Assembly: GCA_002344625.1 (NCBI GenBank)
Contig: DDUE01000058.1
Span: forward strand, 1-34,462
From: Rhodocyclaceae bacterium UBA2346
Lineage (GTDB): Bacteria; Pseudomonadota; Gammaproteobacteria; Burkholderiales; Rhodocyclaceae
Direction of reading: 5' to 3'
Length of the DNA stretch: 34,462 nt
Part shown: piece after piece, positions 8,850 to 16,846 of the stretch
Layout: each line of letters starts with the position of its first letter
Numbering within the stretch: position 1 is the first letter of the stretch
The notes under the pieces: generated by a model
The model's database searches: none
The model's input: the letters and a program-made list of their open reading frames with translations, nothing else
What the model was told of the DNA's origin: nothing
Position numbers and translations under genes: made by a program

Positions 8850-11411
8850 TCACTCCGCCTTCTTGGCGGTACGCTTCCGAGGGGCCGGTTTGCTTGCAGC
8901 GGCCGCGGTGCTTGCGTCCGCGCCCTCGTCTTCACGCTTTGCGGTCGCGCGCGGCTTCTTCGCCTCGAACTCGAAGCCTACCTTGCCATCGGTGCCCCGT
9001 ACCAGGAAGGCCGAAAACTTGCGCCGCGTGCGTGACGAGACGAAGCCCTTCAAGAGTTCGGTACGCCCCTCGGCAAGCAGTTTCACCATCTGGTCGCGTT
9101 CGATCGGCTGCTGCAGGATGATCTTGCCCGAACGGAAATCGCAACTCTTGCCGGGGCCGACGGATTTTTCGCACACGAAAGACAGGCCGTGCTCATAGAC
9201 GGCGCTGTTGCATTTCGGGCACGGGCCGAGCGACTGCTGGCCCGAAAAGTCCACCGGCTCGGCACTTTCGTCATCCTTGGGCTGGCCGAAGTCGAACTCG
9301 GGCTGCTTGTCGTCATTGAGCCGAATCTCGGCATTGAACAAACGCCCCATCTTGTTGCGGAAGCCGAGCAGCGGTCCGACCCTGCCCTCGCGCAGCAGCG
9401 TCTCGATTTCGTCGATCTCGAACTGCCGTCCGGCGACGATTTTCCAGGTGCTCCAGTCGCAGGCCTGGCAGGCGAATTTCTTGTAGTTTTCCTTGACCAC
9501 CCCAGCGCATTTCGGGCACGGCGTCGCGAGGGTGACGAAATCGCCCGGCACGGTGTCGGACTCGAAGCGCTTGGCGCGCTCGACGATCTCGCGCGCCATC
9601 TCGGCGATCTCGTGCATGAACGCAGGCCGCGAGAGGCTGCCGCGCTCCATCTGCGCCAGCTTGTGTTCCCATTCGCCGGTCAGCTCGGGCGAGGTCAGCG
9701 ACGATACACCCAGGCCCTTGAGCAGCGTGATCAGCGAGAAGGCCTTGGCGCTGGGAATCAGCTCACGCCCTTCGCGATGGACATATTGTTCGAGAATCAG
9801 ACCCTCGATGGTCTGGGCGCGGGTCGCCGGGGTGCCCAGGCCACGCTCCCCCATGGCGGCGCGCAATTCTTCGTCGTCGACCATCTTGCCCGCGCCTTCC
9901 ATCGCCGACAGCAAGGTTGCTTCGTTGAATCGGGCGGGCGGTTTGGTTGCAAGCGACTTGAGCAGCACCTCGTCGGCGCGCACCGTTTCACCGGCGGCCA
10001 CCGCGACCAGTTGGGTGTTGCCGCCCTCTTCCTTGTCGTCGTCGCGTGCGGCTTCCTTGCCGTAGACCGCGAGCCAGCCCGGATTCACCAGCACCTTGCC
10101 CTCGGTCTTGAAGGCCTCGCCCGCGACGCGGGTGATGCGGGTGGTGATGCGGTACTCGGCGGCGGGGTAGAACACCGCCAGGAAGCGCCGGGTCACCAGG
10201 TCGTAGATCTTCTGCTCCGGTTCGGACAGGCTCTTGGGCTGGGTGCCGGTGGGGATGATCGCGAAGTGATCGGAAATCTTGGTGTTGTTGAAGATCCGCT
10301 TGTTCGGCTTCACCCAGCCGTTCTCGGCGATCTCGTTCGCGAACGGCGCATAGCTGTCGGGCAGATCGCGCATCACCTGCGCGACGGTGCCGAGGTAGTC
10401 CTCGGGCAGTGCGCGCGCATCGGTTCGCGGGTAAGTCAGGACTTTGTGGCGCTCGTAGAGCGCCTGCGCCACCTGCAGGGTCGCCCGTGCTGAAAAGCCG
10501 AAACGGCCGTTGGCTTCGCGCTGCAGGCTGGTGAGGTCGAAAAGCAGTGGCGACAACTGGGTCGACGGTTTGGCTTCCTCCTCGACCGTGCCCGGTTTGC
10601 CTAGGCATTTGTCGCGGATCGCCTCGGCCCGGGCTTTGTCCCACAGCCGGAAGGCGGTGGCGTGCTCGTCGCCGTCGCGCTTCTTGAAGGCCTCGTCGAA
10701 CCAGCGCCCCGGGTAATGTCCGGCCGCGCAGGCGAAGCTGGCCTCGAGCTCCCAGTAGTCACGCGGCTTGAATTTGCGGATGCGCTCTTCGCGCTCGACC
10801 AGGATTGCCAACGTCGGCGTCTGTACCCGCCCGACCGTGGTCAGGTGAAAGCCGCCGGTCTTGGAATTGAACGCCGTCATGGCGCGGGTGCCGTTGATGC
10901 CGACCAGCCAGTCGCTCTCGGCCCGGCATACCGCCGCGGAGCGAAGCCCTTCGACGTCGGCGGCGGAGCGTAGCTGGGCGAAGCCGTCGCGGATGGCGGC
11001 GGGGGTCATCGACTGCAGCCACAGGCGCTGAACCGGCTTGCCGGTCTTGGCATGCTCGGCGATGAAGTTGAAGATCAACTCGCCTTCGCGCCCGGCGTCG
11101 CAGGCGTTGATCAAGCCGACGACATCCTTGCGCTTGATCAGCCTTACCAGCAATTTGAGGCGATCCTCGGTCTTCTCGATCGGCCGGAGCGCAAATTCGG
11201 GCGGGATCACCGGCAGATGGGCGAAAGTCCATTTGCCGCGCTTGACTTCGTACTCTTCGGGCACCGCCAGTTCGAGCAGATGGCCGACCGCGGACGACAG
11301 CACGTAGTGGTCGGATTCGAAGTAGTCCTTTTCCTTGGTGAAACCGCCCAGCGCCCGTGCGATGTCCTGCGCGACCGATGGCTTCTCCGCGATGATAAGT
11401 TGCTTGCTCAT
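8850..11411 (-). CDS. topB: DNA topoisomerase III
   Basis: Type IA topoisomerase, 853 aa, that decatenates and relaxes negatively supercoiled DNA through a 5'-phosphotyrosine. The TOPRIM domain (1-150) carries IIAEKPSVA (6-14) and the acidic DAGREGELI (105-113). The catalytic Tyr327 sits in VLTYPRTDAR. The C-terminal third has Cys clusters in zinc-ribbon style (CPKC...CQAC and CPKC...CEK...C) and a Lys/Ala-rich tail ending KRTAKKAE, typical of long proteobacterial TopB proteins and likely to bind DNA. The frame extends 26 codons upstream, but MSKQLIIAEK is the family start, so the ATG at 11411 is chosen; its ribosome site is weak. It lies downstream of smg on the same strand, 185 bp away. Confidence 0.96.
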   Translation of the reverse strand: MSKQLIIAEKPSVAQDIARALGGFTKEKDYFESDHYVLSSAVGHLLELAVPEEYEVKRGKWTFAHLPVIPPEFALRPIEKTEDRLKLLVRLIKRKDVVGLINACDAGREGELIFNFIAEHAKTGKPVQRLWLQSMTPAAIRDGFAQLRSAADVEGLRSAAVCRAESDWLVGINGTRAMTAFNSKTGGFHLTTVGRVQTPTLAILVEREERIRKFKPRDYWELEASFACAAGHYPGRWFDEAFKKRDGDEHATAFRLWDKARAEAIRDKCLGKPGTVEEEAKPSTQLSPLLFDLTSLQREANGRFGFSARATLQVAQALYERHKVLTYPRTDARALPEDYLGTVAQVMRDLPDSYAPFANEIAENGWVKPNKRIFNNTKISDHFAIIPTGTQPKSLSEPEQKIYDLVTRRFLAVFYPAAEYRITTRITRVAGEAFKTEGKVLVNPGWLAVYGKEAARDDDKEEGGNTQLVAVAAGETVRADEVLLKSLATKPPARFNEATLLSAMEGAGKMVDDEELRAAMGERGLGTPATRAQTIEGLILEQYVHREGRELIPSAKAFSLITLLKGLGVSSLTSPELTGEWEHKLAQMERGSLSRPAFMHEIAEMAREIVERAKRFESDTVPGDFVTLATPCPKCAGVVKENYKKFACQACDWSTWKIVAGRQFEIDEIETLLREGRVGPLLGFRNKMGRLFNAEIRLNDDKQPEFDFGQPKDDESAEPVDFSGQQSLGPCPKCNSAVYEHGLSFVCEKSVGPGKSCDFRSGKIILQQPIERDQMVKLLAEGRTELLKGFVSSRTRRKFSAFLVRGTDGKVGFEFEAKKPRATAKREDEGADASTAAAASKPAPRKRTAKKAE

Positions 11412-11554
11412 GCCTGTGGGGCTACCTTGGGGGCTCGCATGCTCCCCTTGTTGTGTTGTCCGGGTGCGCAGGGGTCGAACAGACATCATGCCGGGCCATC
11501 GCCGGCAGACCTATGATGGACGCGATCAAGACCACTCCGTGCGCCGCATGATAA

Positions 11555-11571
11555 GCAGGCTCGTCGCCTGC
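11555..11571 (-). terminator. candidate terminator after smg
   Basis: On the minus strand GCAGGC-gacga-GCCTGC is followed by TTATC. It lies about 26 bp beyond the smg stop. The T-run is short, so read-through into topB remains possible. Confidence 0.45.
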
Positions 11572-11596
11572 GCGCAAGCAATCGGGTGTGCGGCCG

Positions 11597-12064
11597 CTAC
11601 TGGAAGGCGGTGTAGTCCTCGTCGTCCTCGTCGGCCAGCAGCTCGTCGAGGATCAGGGTGTCGAGCGCCCGGTCTTGCTGCCACAGGACCATCAGTACGA
11701 TGACCTTGAGTCTGTGAAGGTTGAGGTTGAAGCTCGAGAGCGCAAGCGCGCGCTCGATGATCAATTCGCGCGTCGGGGCTTCGAGCACGCCTGCATTCTC
11801 CAGAAAGAGCAGAAAGCCGCGACACTCGGTGTCGATGCGTGCTTCTTCCTCGGGCGCATAGACGCGTATCGAATCCTCGCTGGGGGCCGCGACCACCGAT
11901 GCGGCGCTGGCGGTTTCGCGCAGGCCGTTCAGCCATTCGAGGGCTTCGGAAATGTCTTCGTCCTCGAAACCGGCCGCGGACAGCTTGCGCGCGAGCTGGT
12001 CCGATTCGGGACAGGCGCCCGCGTGGACATAGTTCTCGAACAGGTACACAAAGATGTCGAACAT
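11597..12064 (-). CDS. smg: Smg family protein (DUF494)
   Basis: A 155-aa cytoplasmic protein of the Smg/DUF494 family, whose biochemical role is not established. Its length matches E. coli Smg (about 157 aa). The start MFDIFVYLFENY is the family signature. The rest is helical, with an acidic end (ELLADEDDEDY). The frame is open for 33 codons upstream, overlapping dprA, but the ATG at 12064 is the conserved start and leaves 16 bp after the dprA stop. Linkage LysM-dprA-smg is widely conserved in Beta- and Gammaproteobacteria, so annotation rests on both sequence and neighbourhood. Confidence 0.93.
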   Translation of the reverse strand: MFDIFVYLFENYVHAGACPESDQLARKLSAAGFEDEDISEALEWLNGLRETASAASVVAAPSEDSIRVYAPEEEARIDTECRGFLLFLENAGVLEAPTRELIIERALALSSFNLNLHRLKVIVLMVLWQQDRALDTLILDELLADEDDEDYTAFQ

Positions 12065-12080
12065 GGCATCAACCCGGTAG

Positions 12081-13232
12081 TCAAAGGCGTTGGAAACGTC
12101 CGCCCGGAAGACGCGCGACGTGACCGTCGAGCTCCAATGGCAGCAGAATGGCGTAGAGCGCATCGAGCGTCAACCCGGACCGTGTTGCAAGTGTGTCAAT
12201 ATCGACCGGATCGTGGCCGATCGATTCCAGCAGTTTGAGGGCATCGTCATCGACCGGAGCGGTGTCGGACGCGGCTCGGGGTGCCGCTGCCGGAGGCGTC
12301 CGGTTCGGCGGGCGGGCACGTGACGATGCGGGCTCCGCGGTGACCGTGCGAGGCTGTGGCGGGAGCGCGCCGGCGAGTTCCTCGATCACGTCCTGAGCCG
12401 TTTCGACGAGCTTCGCGCCTTCCCGGATCAAGCGATGGCAGCCGCGTGCGAGCGGAGAGTGGATCGAGCCTGGAATCGCGAAGACCTCGCGCCCGCATTC
12501 GGCTGCGAGGCGGGCGGTGATCAGCGAACCGCTGCCTACCGCGGCCTCGACGATCAGCACGCCTTTTGAAAGCCCGGCGATCAGCCGATTGCGCTTGGGG
12601 AAGTTGTGCGGCAGCGGCGGGGTGCCGAGCGGAAATTCGCTCAGGATCACGCCCTGGGCCGCGATCGCATGCGCCAGTTCGCGATTGCGCGCCGGATAGA
12701 CCCGGTCGGCGCCGGTGCCGACGACCGCAATCGTGGGCGCGCCGCCAGCCAGCGCGCCCCGATGTGCGGCGGTATCGATGCCCAATGCGAGCCCGCTGAT
12801 GATCGTCAGCCCGGCGTCGCCGAGGTAGCGGGCAAACGCTTCGGCGTTGGCGATGCCCTGAGGGGTGGCCGAGCGCGCGCCGACGATCGCCAGGGCGGGC
12901 CGCCGAAGCAGCGCGGGTTCGCCAGTGGCATACAACAATACCGGGGGGTCGGGGATCTGCAGCAGCGACTGGGGGTAGTCCGCATCGGCGAGCGTGAGTA
13001 CATGGTTGCCGGCCGTTTCCGCCCATGCCATGGTCTTGGCGAGCATGGCGCGATCGGGCTGGGCAAGAACCTGGTCGGCGAGCGCGGTGCCCACGACCGC
13101 GGCAATGGCGCTGCGGTCGACATTGAAGATCTGCTCGGGCAGACCGAATGTGGCGAGCAGCGTTCGCTGGGTTGCGGACCCGACGCCTTTTGTCAGGCCG
13201 AGGCGCAGCCAGCCCTCGAGTTCACCGGTCAT
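12081..13232 (-). CDS. dprA: DNA-processing protein DprA
   Basis: A 383-aa protein that binds incoming single-stranded DNA and loads RecA during natural transformation. An N-terminal helical/SAM-like part (1-100) precedes the Rossmann-like core: LAIVGARSATPQG (113-125), SGLALGIDTAAHRGAL (145-160), VVGTGADRVYP and FPKRNRLIAGLS. After a Pro/Ala-rich linker (about 290-325) comes a C-terminal winged-helix domain (about 330-383). It starts 16 bp after the LysM gene stop, so the two are probably co-transcribed. The presence of dprA does not prove competence, because it is widespread in non-competent species. Confidence 0.96.
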   Translation of the reverse strand: MTGELEGWLRLGLTKGVGSATQRTLLATFGLPEQIFNVDRSAIAAVVGTALADQVLAQPDRAMLAKTMAWAETAGNHVLTLADADYPQSLLQIPDPPVLLYATGEPALLRRPALAIVGARSATPQGIANAEAFARYLGDAGLTIISGLALGIDTAAHRGALAGGAPTIAVVGTGADRVYPARNRELAHAIAAQGVILSEFPLGTPPLPHNFPKRNRLIAGLSKGVLIVEAAVGSGSLITARLAAECGREVFAIPGSIHSPLARGCHRLIREGAKLVETAQDVIEELAGALPPQPRTVTAEPASSRARPPNRTPPAAAPRAASDTAPVDDDALKLLESIGHDPVDIDTLATRSGLTLDALYAILLPLELDGHVARLPGGRFQRL

Positions 13233-13248
13233 GCCGCGGTGTGTTTCT

Positions 13249-14280
13249 TCAGGGGGTGCGCACCGAATCGCCGATCGTCACCGGACCGTCCGCGTCCATC
13301 ACCAGCGCGTAGGAGACGCGATTGAACACGCGGAACACGAACGCTAGTCCGTAGCGGTGCTCGGGCAGGACGAACGTCTCGCCGCGACGAGCGTTCGGCT
13401 CCTTGAAGACCACGTTGCCGCGATTGCGATAGAGTGCCACCACATGGCCTTCATCGATACCGTCGTGGCCGCCCACGTTCAAGGTGATCACGTTGTGCCG
13501 GCCGGTTTCCACCACGCCGCGCGGCAGACTGATCACCCGCCCTTCCAGATCGACCGGAGCCGGATGCGGAACGTAGGAGAACACCCGCGGCGGGTCCATC
13601 TGCACCAGCAGATCGCCCGTGCCGATTTCCTCGGCCGCGTCGGAAATCCTGAGCGTCGCCGGGGTGCCGTATTCGGTGACGCGGGCATTGCCCAGGAAGG
13701 CGGCCTCGTAACCGAGGGTTTCGCGGGTGACGGGGTCGACGAGCGGCTGGGCGGGACGAACCACCTGCCAGTTGGGGTCTCCCGGGACGACGTTCTTGGC
13801 GAAGATGATGTCGCCGCTGCCCATGATCACACGGCTCGTCTCCGTCGCGACGACCGTACCGGCGTCTGCCATGTTGCGTTCGTCGACGACCAGCGGCCGG
13901 GTCAGGAAGGGGGCGATCAGATGTACCGGAATGCTGGGGATCGCGGATTCGATCGGTTCATCGATCACGCGCGGCGACAGGCGCTGGTCGGAGGTGATCC
14001 GCTGCCCCAGGGTCAGATACGGGCCGCTGCGGTCGAGCATGATGACCTGCCCGGGAAAGATGAGGTGCGGATTGCTGATCTGCTCGCTGTTCAGGCGCCA
14101 GACTTCCGGCCAGCGCCACGGCTCACGCAGAAATCGCCCCGAGATGCTCCACAGGGTGTCACCCGGAACGACGACATGGACGTCTGGCGCGTCATTCGCG
14201 ATCTCGACTGCCTGAGCGGCCGCGGGGCTGCTCACCAGTGCCGCTGTGGCGAGTATCAGAGGGAATATAATGCGGGTCAT
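13249..14280 (-). CDS. LysM-domain cell-wall-associated protein
   Basis: A 343-aa exported protein. A signal peptide ends near AAAQA (residue 23). One LysM peptidoglycan-binding domain spans about 35-82 (VVVPGDTLWSISGRFL, then PHLIFPGQVIML). The C-terminal 260 residues form a conserved but uncharacterised beta-rich domain. It is the usual first gene of the dprA-smg cluster and is divergent from def. A good sigma-70 promoter lies about 90 bp upstream. Its role is probably in envelope or peptidoglycan maintenance; no catalytic domain is seen. Confidence 0.9.
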   Translation of the reverse strand: MTRIIFPLILATAALVSSPAAAQAVEIANDAPDVHVVVPGDTLWSISGRFLREPWRWPEVWRLNSEQISNPHLIFPGQVIMLDRSGPYLTLGQRITSDQRLSPRVIDEPIESAIPSIPVHLIAPFLTRPLVVDERNMADAGTVVATETSRVIMGSGDIIFAKNVVPGDPNWQVVRPAQPLVDPVTRETLGYEAAFLGNARVTEYGTPATLRISDAAEEIGTGDLLVQMDPPRVFSYVPHPAPVDLEGRVISLPRGVVETGRHNVITLNVGGHDGIDEGHVVALYRNRGNVVFKEPNARRGETFVLPEHRYGLAFVFRVFNRVSYALVMDADGPVTIGDSVRTP

Positions 14281-14370
14281 TGCACGCTTCCGGTGGGAGC
14301 AGCTCTACCATCCTGAAACCGGAACGCTCCGACCGGTCGCAGGTCCAAAAAAGCGAATTAGAGCGCATGT

Positions 14371-14399
14371 AGTGTATAGGATGTCCACTAACATGCCAA
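14371..14399 (-). promoter_or_regulatory. sigma-70 promoter for the LysM-dprA-smg operon
   Basis: Minus-strand -35 TTGGCA (14399-14394, 5/6 to consensus), exactly 17 bp, then -10 TACACT (14376-14371, 4/6). It directs transcription to the LysM gene, with a leader of roughly 85 nt. This is the best-matched promoter I found in the window. Confidence 0.6.
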
Positions 14400-14453
14400 A
14401 ACACTTGAAATTCTGCACGTAGTGACTTAACCCGGCAAGCATTCTCATTTTCT

Positions 14454-14957
14454 ATGGCCCTACTACCGATTCTCCGTTATCCCGACCCCCGTCTGCATAC
14501 CCGCGCGACACCGGTGTCCGAGTTCGATGCTGCGCTGCGGCAACTGGTGGCCGACATGGCCGAGACCATGTACGAAGCGCCCGGCATCGGCTTGGCCGCG
14601 ACCCAAGTCAACGTGCACAAGCGCATCGTCATCATTGATGTCTCCGAAGACAAGAGCGAGCTGCGGGTGCTCGTCAATCCCGAGATCGTCGAAAAGAGTG
14701 GCGAACAAAGCTGCGAAGAGGGATGCCTGTCGGTACCGGGGGTCTATGAGACGGTGACGCGCGCCGAGCGGGTACGGGTGCGCGCCATGAACGAGCGTGG
14801 CGAGGCGTTCGAGCTCGAGGCCGACGGCCTGCTGGCGGTGTGCGTGCAACATGAGCTCGACCATCTGGACGGCAAGGTCTTCATCGAGTATCTGTCGCAG
14901 CTCAAGCTTGGCCGGATCAAGACCCGGCTGGCCAAGAAAGCGCGGATCACGGCGTGA
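14454..14957 (+). CDS. def: peptide deformylase
   Basis: A 167-aa metalloenzyme that removes the formyl group from the N-terminal Met of new proteins. All three motifs are present: GIGLAATQ (44-51), EGCLSVPG (89-96) with metal ligand Cys91, and QHELDHLDG (132-140) with ligands His133 and His137 and catalytic Glu134. Length matches E. coli Def (169 aa). Its stop overlaps the fmt start (GTGA), showing translational coupling of the enzymes that add and remove formyl groups. The ribosome site before the ATG is poor and AT-rich. Confidence 0.98.
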   Translation: MALLPILRYPDPRLHTRATPVSEFDAALRQLVADMAETMYEAPGIGLAATQVNVHKRIVIIDVSEDKSELRVLVNPEIVEKSGEQSCEEGCLSVPGVYETVTRAERVRVRAMNERGEAFELEADGLLAVCVQHELDHLDGKVFIEYLSQLKLGRIKTRLAKKARITA

Positions 14958-15901
14958 GCACGCACGGGTTGCGGGTCGCTTTCGCGGGGACGCCCGAGTT
15001 CGCCGCCACCGCTCTGGCGGCGATTCTTGCCGCCGGATTCGAGGTGCCGCTGGTGCTCACCCAGCCCGATCGTCCGGCCGGGCGGGGCATGAAGCTGATG
15101 CCGGGGCCCGTCAAGAAACTTGCCGCACAGCATGGGCTCTTGGTCGACCAGCCGGAGCGCCTGCGCACCATCGAGCAGCGCGCGGCCCTCGAAGCGTGCC
15201 GGCCCGACGTGCTGGTGGTCGCGGCCTACGGGTTGCTCCTGCCGCCCGAGGTACTTGCGCTGCCCCGTCTCGGCTGTATCAACATCCATGCCTCGCTGTT
15301 GCCCAGATGGCGGGGGGCGGCGCCGATACATCGGGCGGTCGAGGTAGGCGACGGTGAAACCGGGATTACGATCATGCAGATGGATCGGGGACTCGATACC
15401 GGCGCGATGCTGATGCGGCGAGCGATCCCGATCCTGCCCGCGGATACCACCGGATCCCTGCACGATCGTTTGGCGGCGCTGGGCGCCGACATGGTCGTGG
15501 CGGCACTCGACGCGTTGCCGCGCGGCGCGCTCGACCCGGTCGTGCAGCCCGAGCAAGGCGTGACCTACGCGGCCAAGATCGGCAAGACCGAGGCCGCGAT
15601 CGACTGGCGTCGTCCTGCCGACGTAATCGACCGCATGGTACGGGCGTTCAACCCTTTCCCGGGCGCGTTTGGAATGCTCGGGTCGGTGCCGGTAAAGGTG
15701 TGGCGGTGCGAGCCGGTTGTCGCGGGCGGTGAGCCGGGGCGGGTGATCGGTGCGGATGGCGCGGGGGTGGTGGTCGCCTGCGGCGAGGGGGCGCTGAGGC
15801 TGGTCGAGTTGCAGCGGCCCGGCAGTCGCCGATTGCCGGCCGGTGAGTTCCTGCGCGGCTTCGAAATCTCCGAGGGAGACCGGTTTGCGCTGCCCGGATA
15901 G
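14954..15901 (+). CDS. fmt: methionyl-tRNA formyltransferase
   Basis: A 315-aa enzyme that formylates initiator Met-tRNA with 10-formyl-tetrahydrofolate. The N-terminal formyltransferase domain has FAGTPEFA (10-17), the loop QPDRPAGRG (37-45), and catalytic Asn110, His112 ([16 protein letters not shown]) and Asp148 (GLDTG). The C-terminal OB-like tRNA-binding domain covers about 207-310 ([10 protein letters not shown]). It starts at GTG 14954, inside the def stop codon. Length is the family norm. Confidence 0.98.
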   Translation: MSTHGLRVAFAGTPEFAATALAAILAAGFEVPLVLTQPDRPAGRGMKLMPGPVKKLAAQHGLLVDQPERLRTIEQRAALEACRPDVLVVAAYGLLLPPEVLALPRLGCINIHASLLPRWRGAAPIHRAVEVGDGETGITIMQMDRGLDTGAMLMRRAIPILPADTTGSLHDRLAALGADMVVAALDALPRGALDPVVQPEQGVTYAAKIGKTEAAIDWRRPADVIDRMVRAFNPFPGAFGMLGSVPVKVWRCEPVVAGGEPGRVIGADGAGVVVACGEGALRLVELQRPGSRRLPAGEFLRGFEISEGDRFALPG

Positions 15902-15933
15902 GTGTCGACAGTCGTTTGAACGAGCGGGAAGCA

Positions 15934-15962
15934 CTTGAATCCTCGGGGCTTTGCCCTCATCT
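15934..15962 (+). promoter_or_regulatory. candidate heat-shock (sigma-32) promoter for htpX
   Basis: CTTGAA at 15934-15939 matches the sigma-32 -35 core perfectly. After 14 bp comes CCCTCATCT (15954-15962), close to the -10 consensus CCCCATNT. It lies 39-65 bp before the htpX start, in the 97-bp gap after fmt. HtpX is a known heat-shock protease, which supports the call. Confidence 0.45.
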
Positions 15963-15998
15963 CGGGGGCACCTTCAACTTGAACGGGAAGACAAGGCA

Positions 15999-16838
15999 AT
16001 GTTTGGCAACTGGATGAAGACTTCGATACTGATGGCCGGTATCGTCGCCCTGTTCGGCGCGGTGGGCGCCATGCTCGGTGGTCGCGACGGCATGTTGATG
16101 GCGCTGGTGCTGGGGGGGGCGATGAATGTCTGGGCCTACTGGTTCTCCGACAAGATGGTGCTCAAGATGTACAAGGCGCGCCAGGTGGACGAGACTAGCT
16201 CGCCGTATCTTTACAACATGGTGCGCGAACTCGCACAGCGCGGCGGCCTGCCGATGCCCAAGGTGTATCTCATCGACGAGGCCCAACCCAATGCGTTCGC
16301 GACCGGCCGCAATCCCGACAACGCGGCCGTGGCGGCCACGACCGGCATCGTGCGGCTGTTGTCCGAGCGCGAGTTGCGAGGGGTGATGGCGCATGAACTG
16401 GCGCACGTGAAGAACCGCGACATCCTGATTTCCACGATTTCGGCCACGATTGCCGGCGCGATCTCGATGCTCGCGCAGTTCGGGATGTTCTTCGGCGGCC
16501 GTGGCGACGATCGGCCCAACCCGGTGCTGCAGATCCTCGTGATGATTCTCGCGCCGCTGGCCGCGATGGTCATTCAGATGGCGATTTCGCGCACGCGCGA
16601 GTTTGGCGCGGATCGCGGTGGTGCCGAGATATCGGGCGATCCGGAGGCGCTCGCGAGCGCGCTTGCCAAGATCGAATCCTACGCGCGCGGAATTCCGATG
16701 GGCACGGCCGAGCACCATCCCGAGACTGCCCAGATGATGATCATGAATCCGCTGTCCGGCGGTGGTTTGCGTGGCTTGTTCTCCACCCATCCCGCCACTC
16801 AGGATCGCATTGCGCGGCTGCGCGCGATGGTGCGCTGA
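15999..16838 (+). CDS. htpX: heat-shock membrane zinc protease HtpX
   Basis: M48-family membrane-bound metalloprotease, 279 aa, for quality control of inner-membrane proteins. Two N-terminal membrane segments (about 8-26 and 32-49) are followed by the zinc motif HELAH (132-136) with catalytic Glu133. Two more hydrophobic stretches are at about 143-165 and 175-197, and the third zinc ligand is Glu201 (REFGADRGG). The C-terminal [13 protein letters not shown] is typical. The frame runs 16 codons further upstream, but GGAAG/AAGG before the ATG at 15999 and the family start MFGNW fix the start. Betaproteobacterial htpX often precedes rsmB and ntrYX; here a different histidine kinase follows after 8 bp. 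Confidence 0.97.
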   Translation: MFGNWMKTSILMAGIVALFGAVGAMLGGRDGMLMALVLGGAMNVWAYWFSDKMVLKMYKARQVDETSSPYLYNMVRELAQRGGLPMPKVYLIDEAQPNAFATGRNPDNAAVAATTGIVRLLSERELRGVMAHELAHVKNRDILISTISATIAGAISMLAQFGMFFGGRGDDRPNPVLQILVMILAPLAAMVIQMAISRTREFGADRGGAEISGDPEALASALAKIESYARGIPMGTAEHHPETAQMMIMNPLSGGGLRGLFSTHPATQDRIARLRAMVR

Positions 16839-16846
16839 CCGTAGTC

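Noticed and set aside
9189..10493. 434-codon frame antisense to topB
   Set aside because: Shadow of the topoisomerase coding strand; no recognisable motif.
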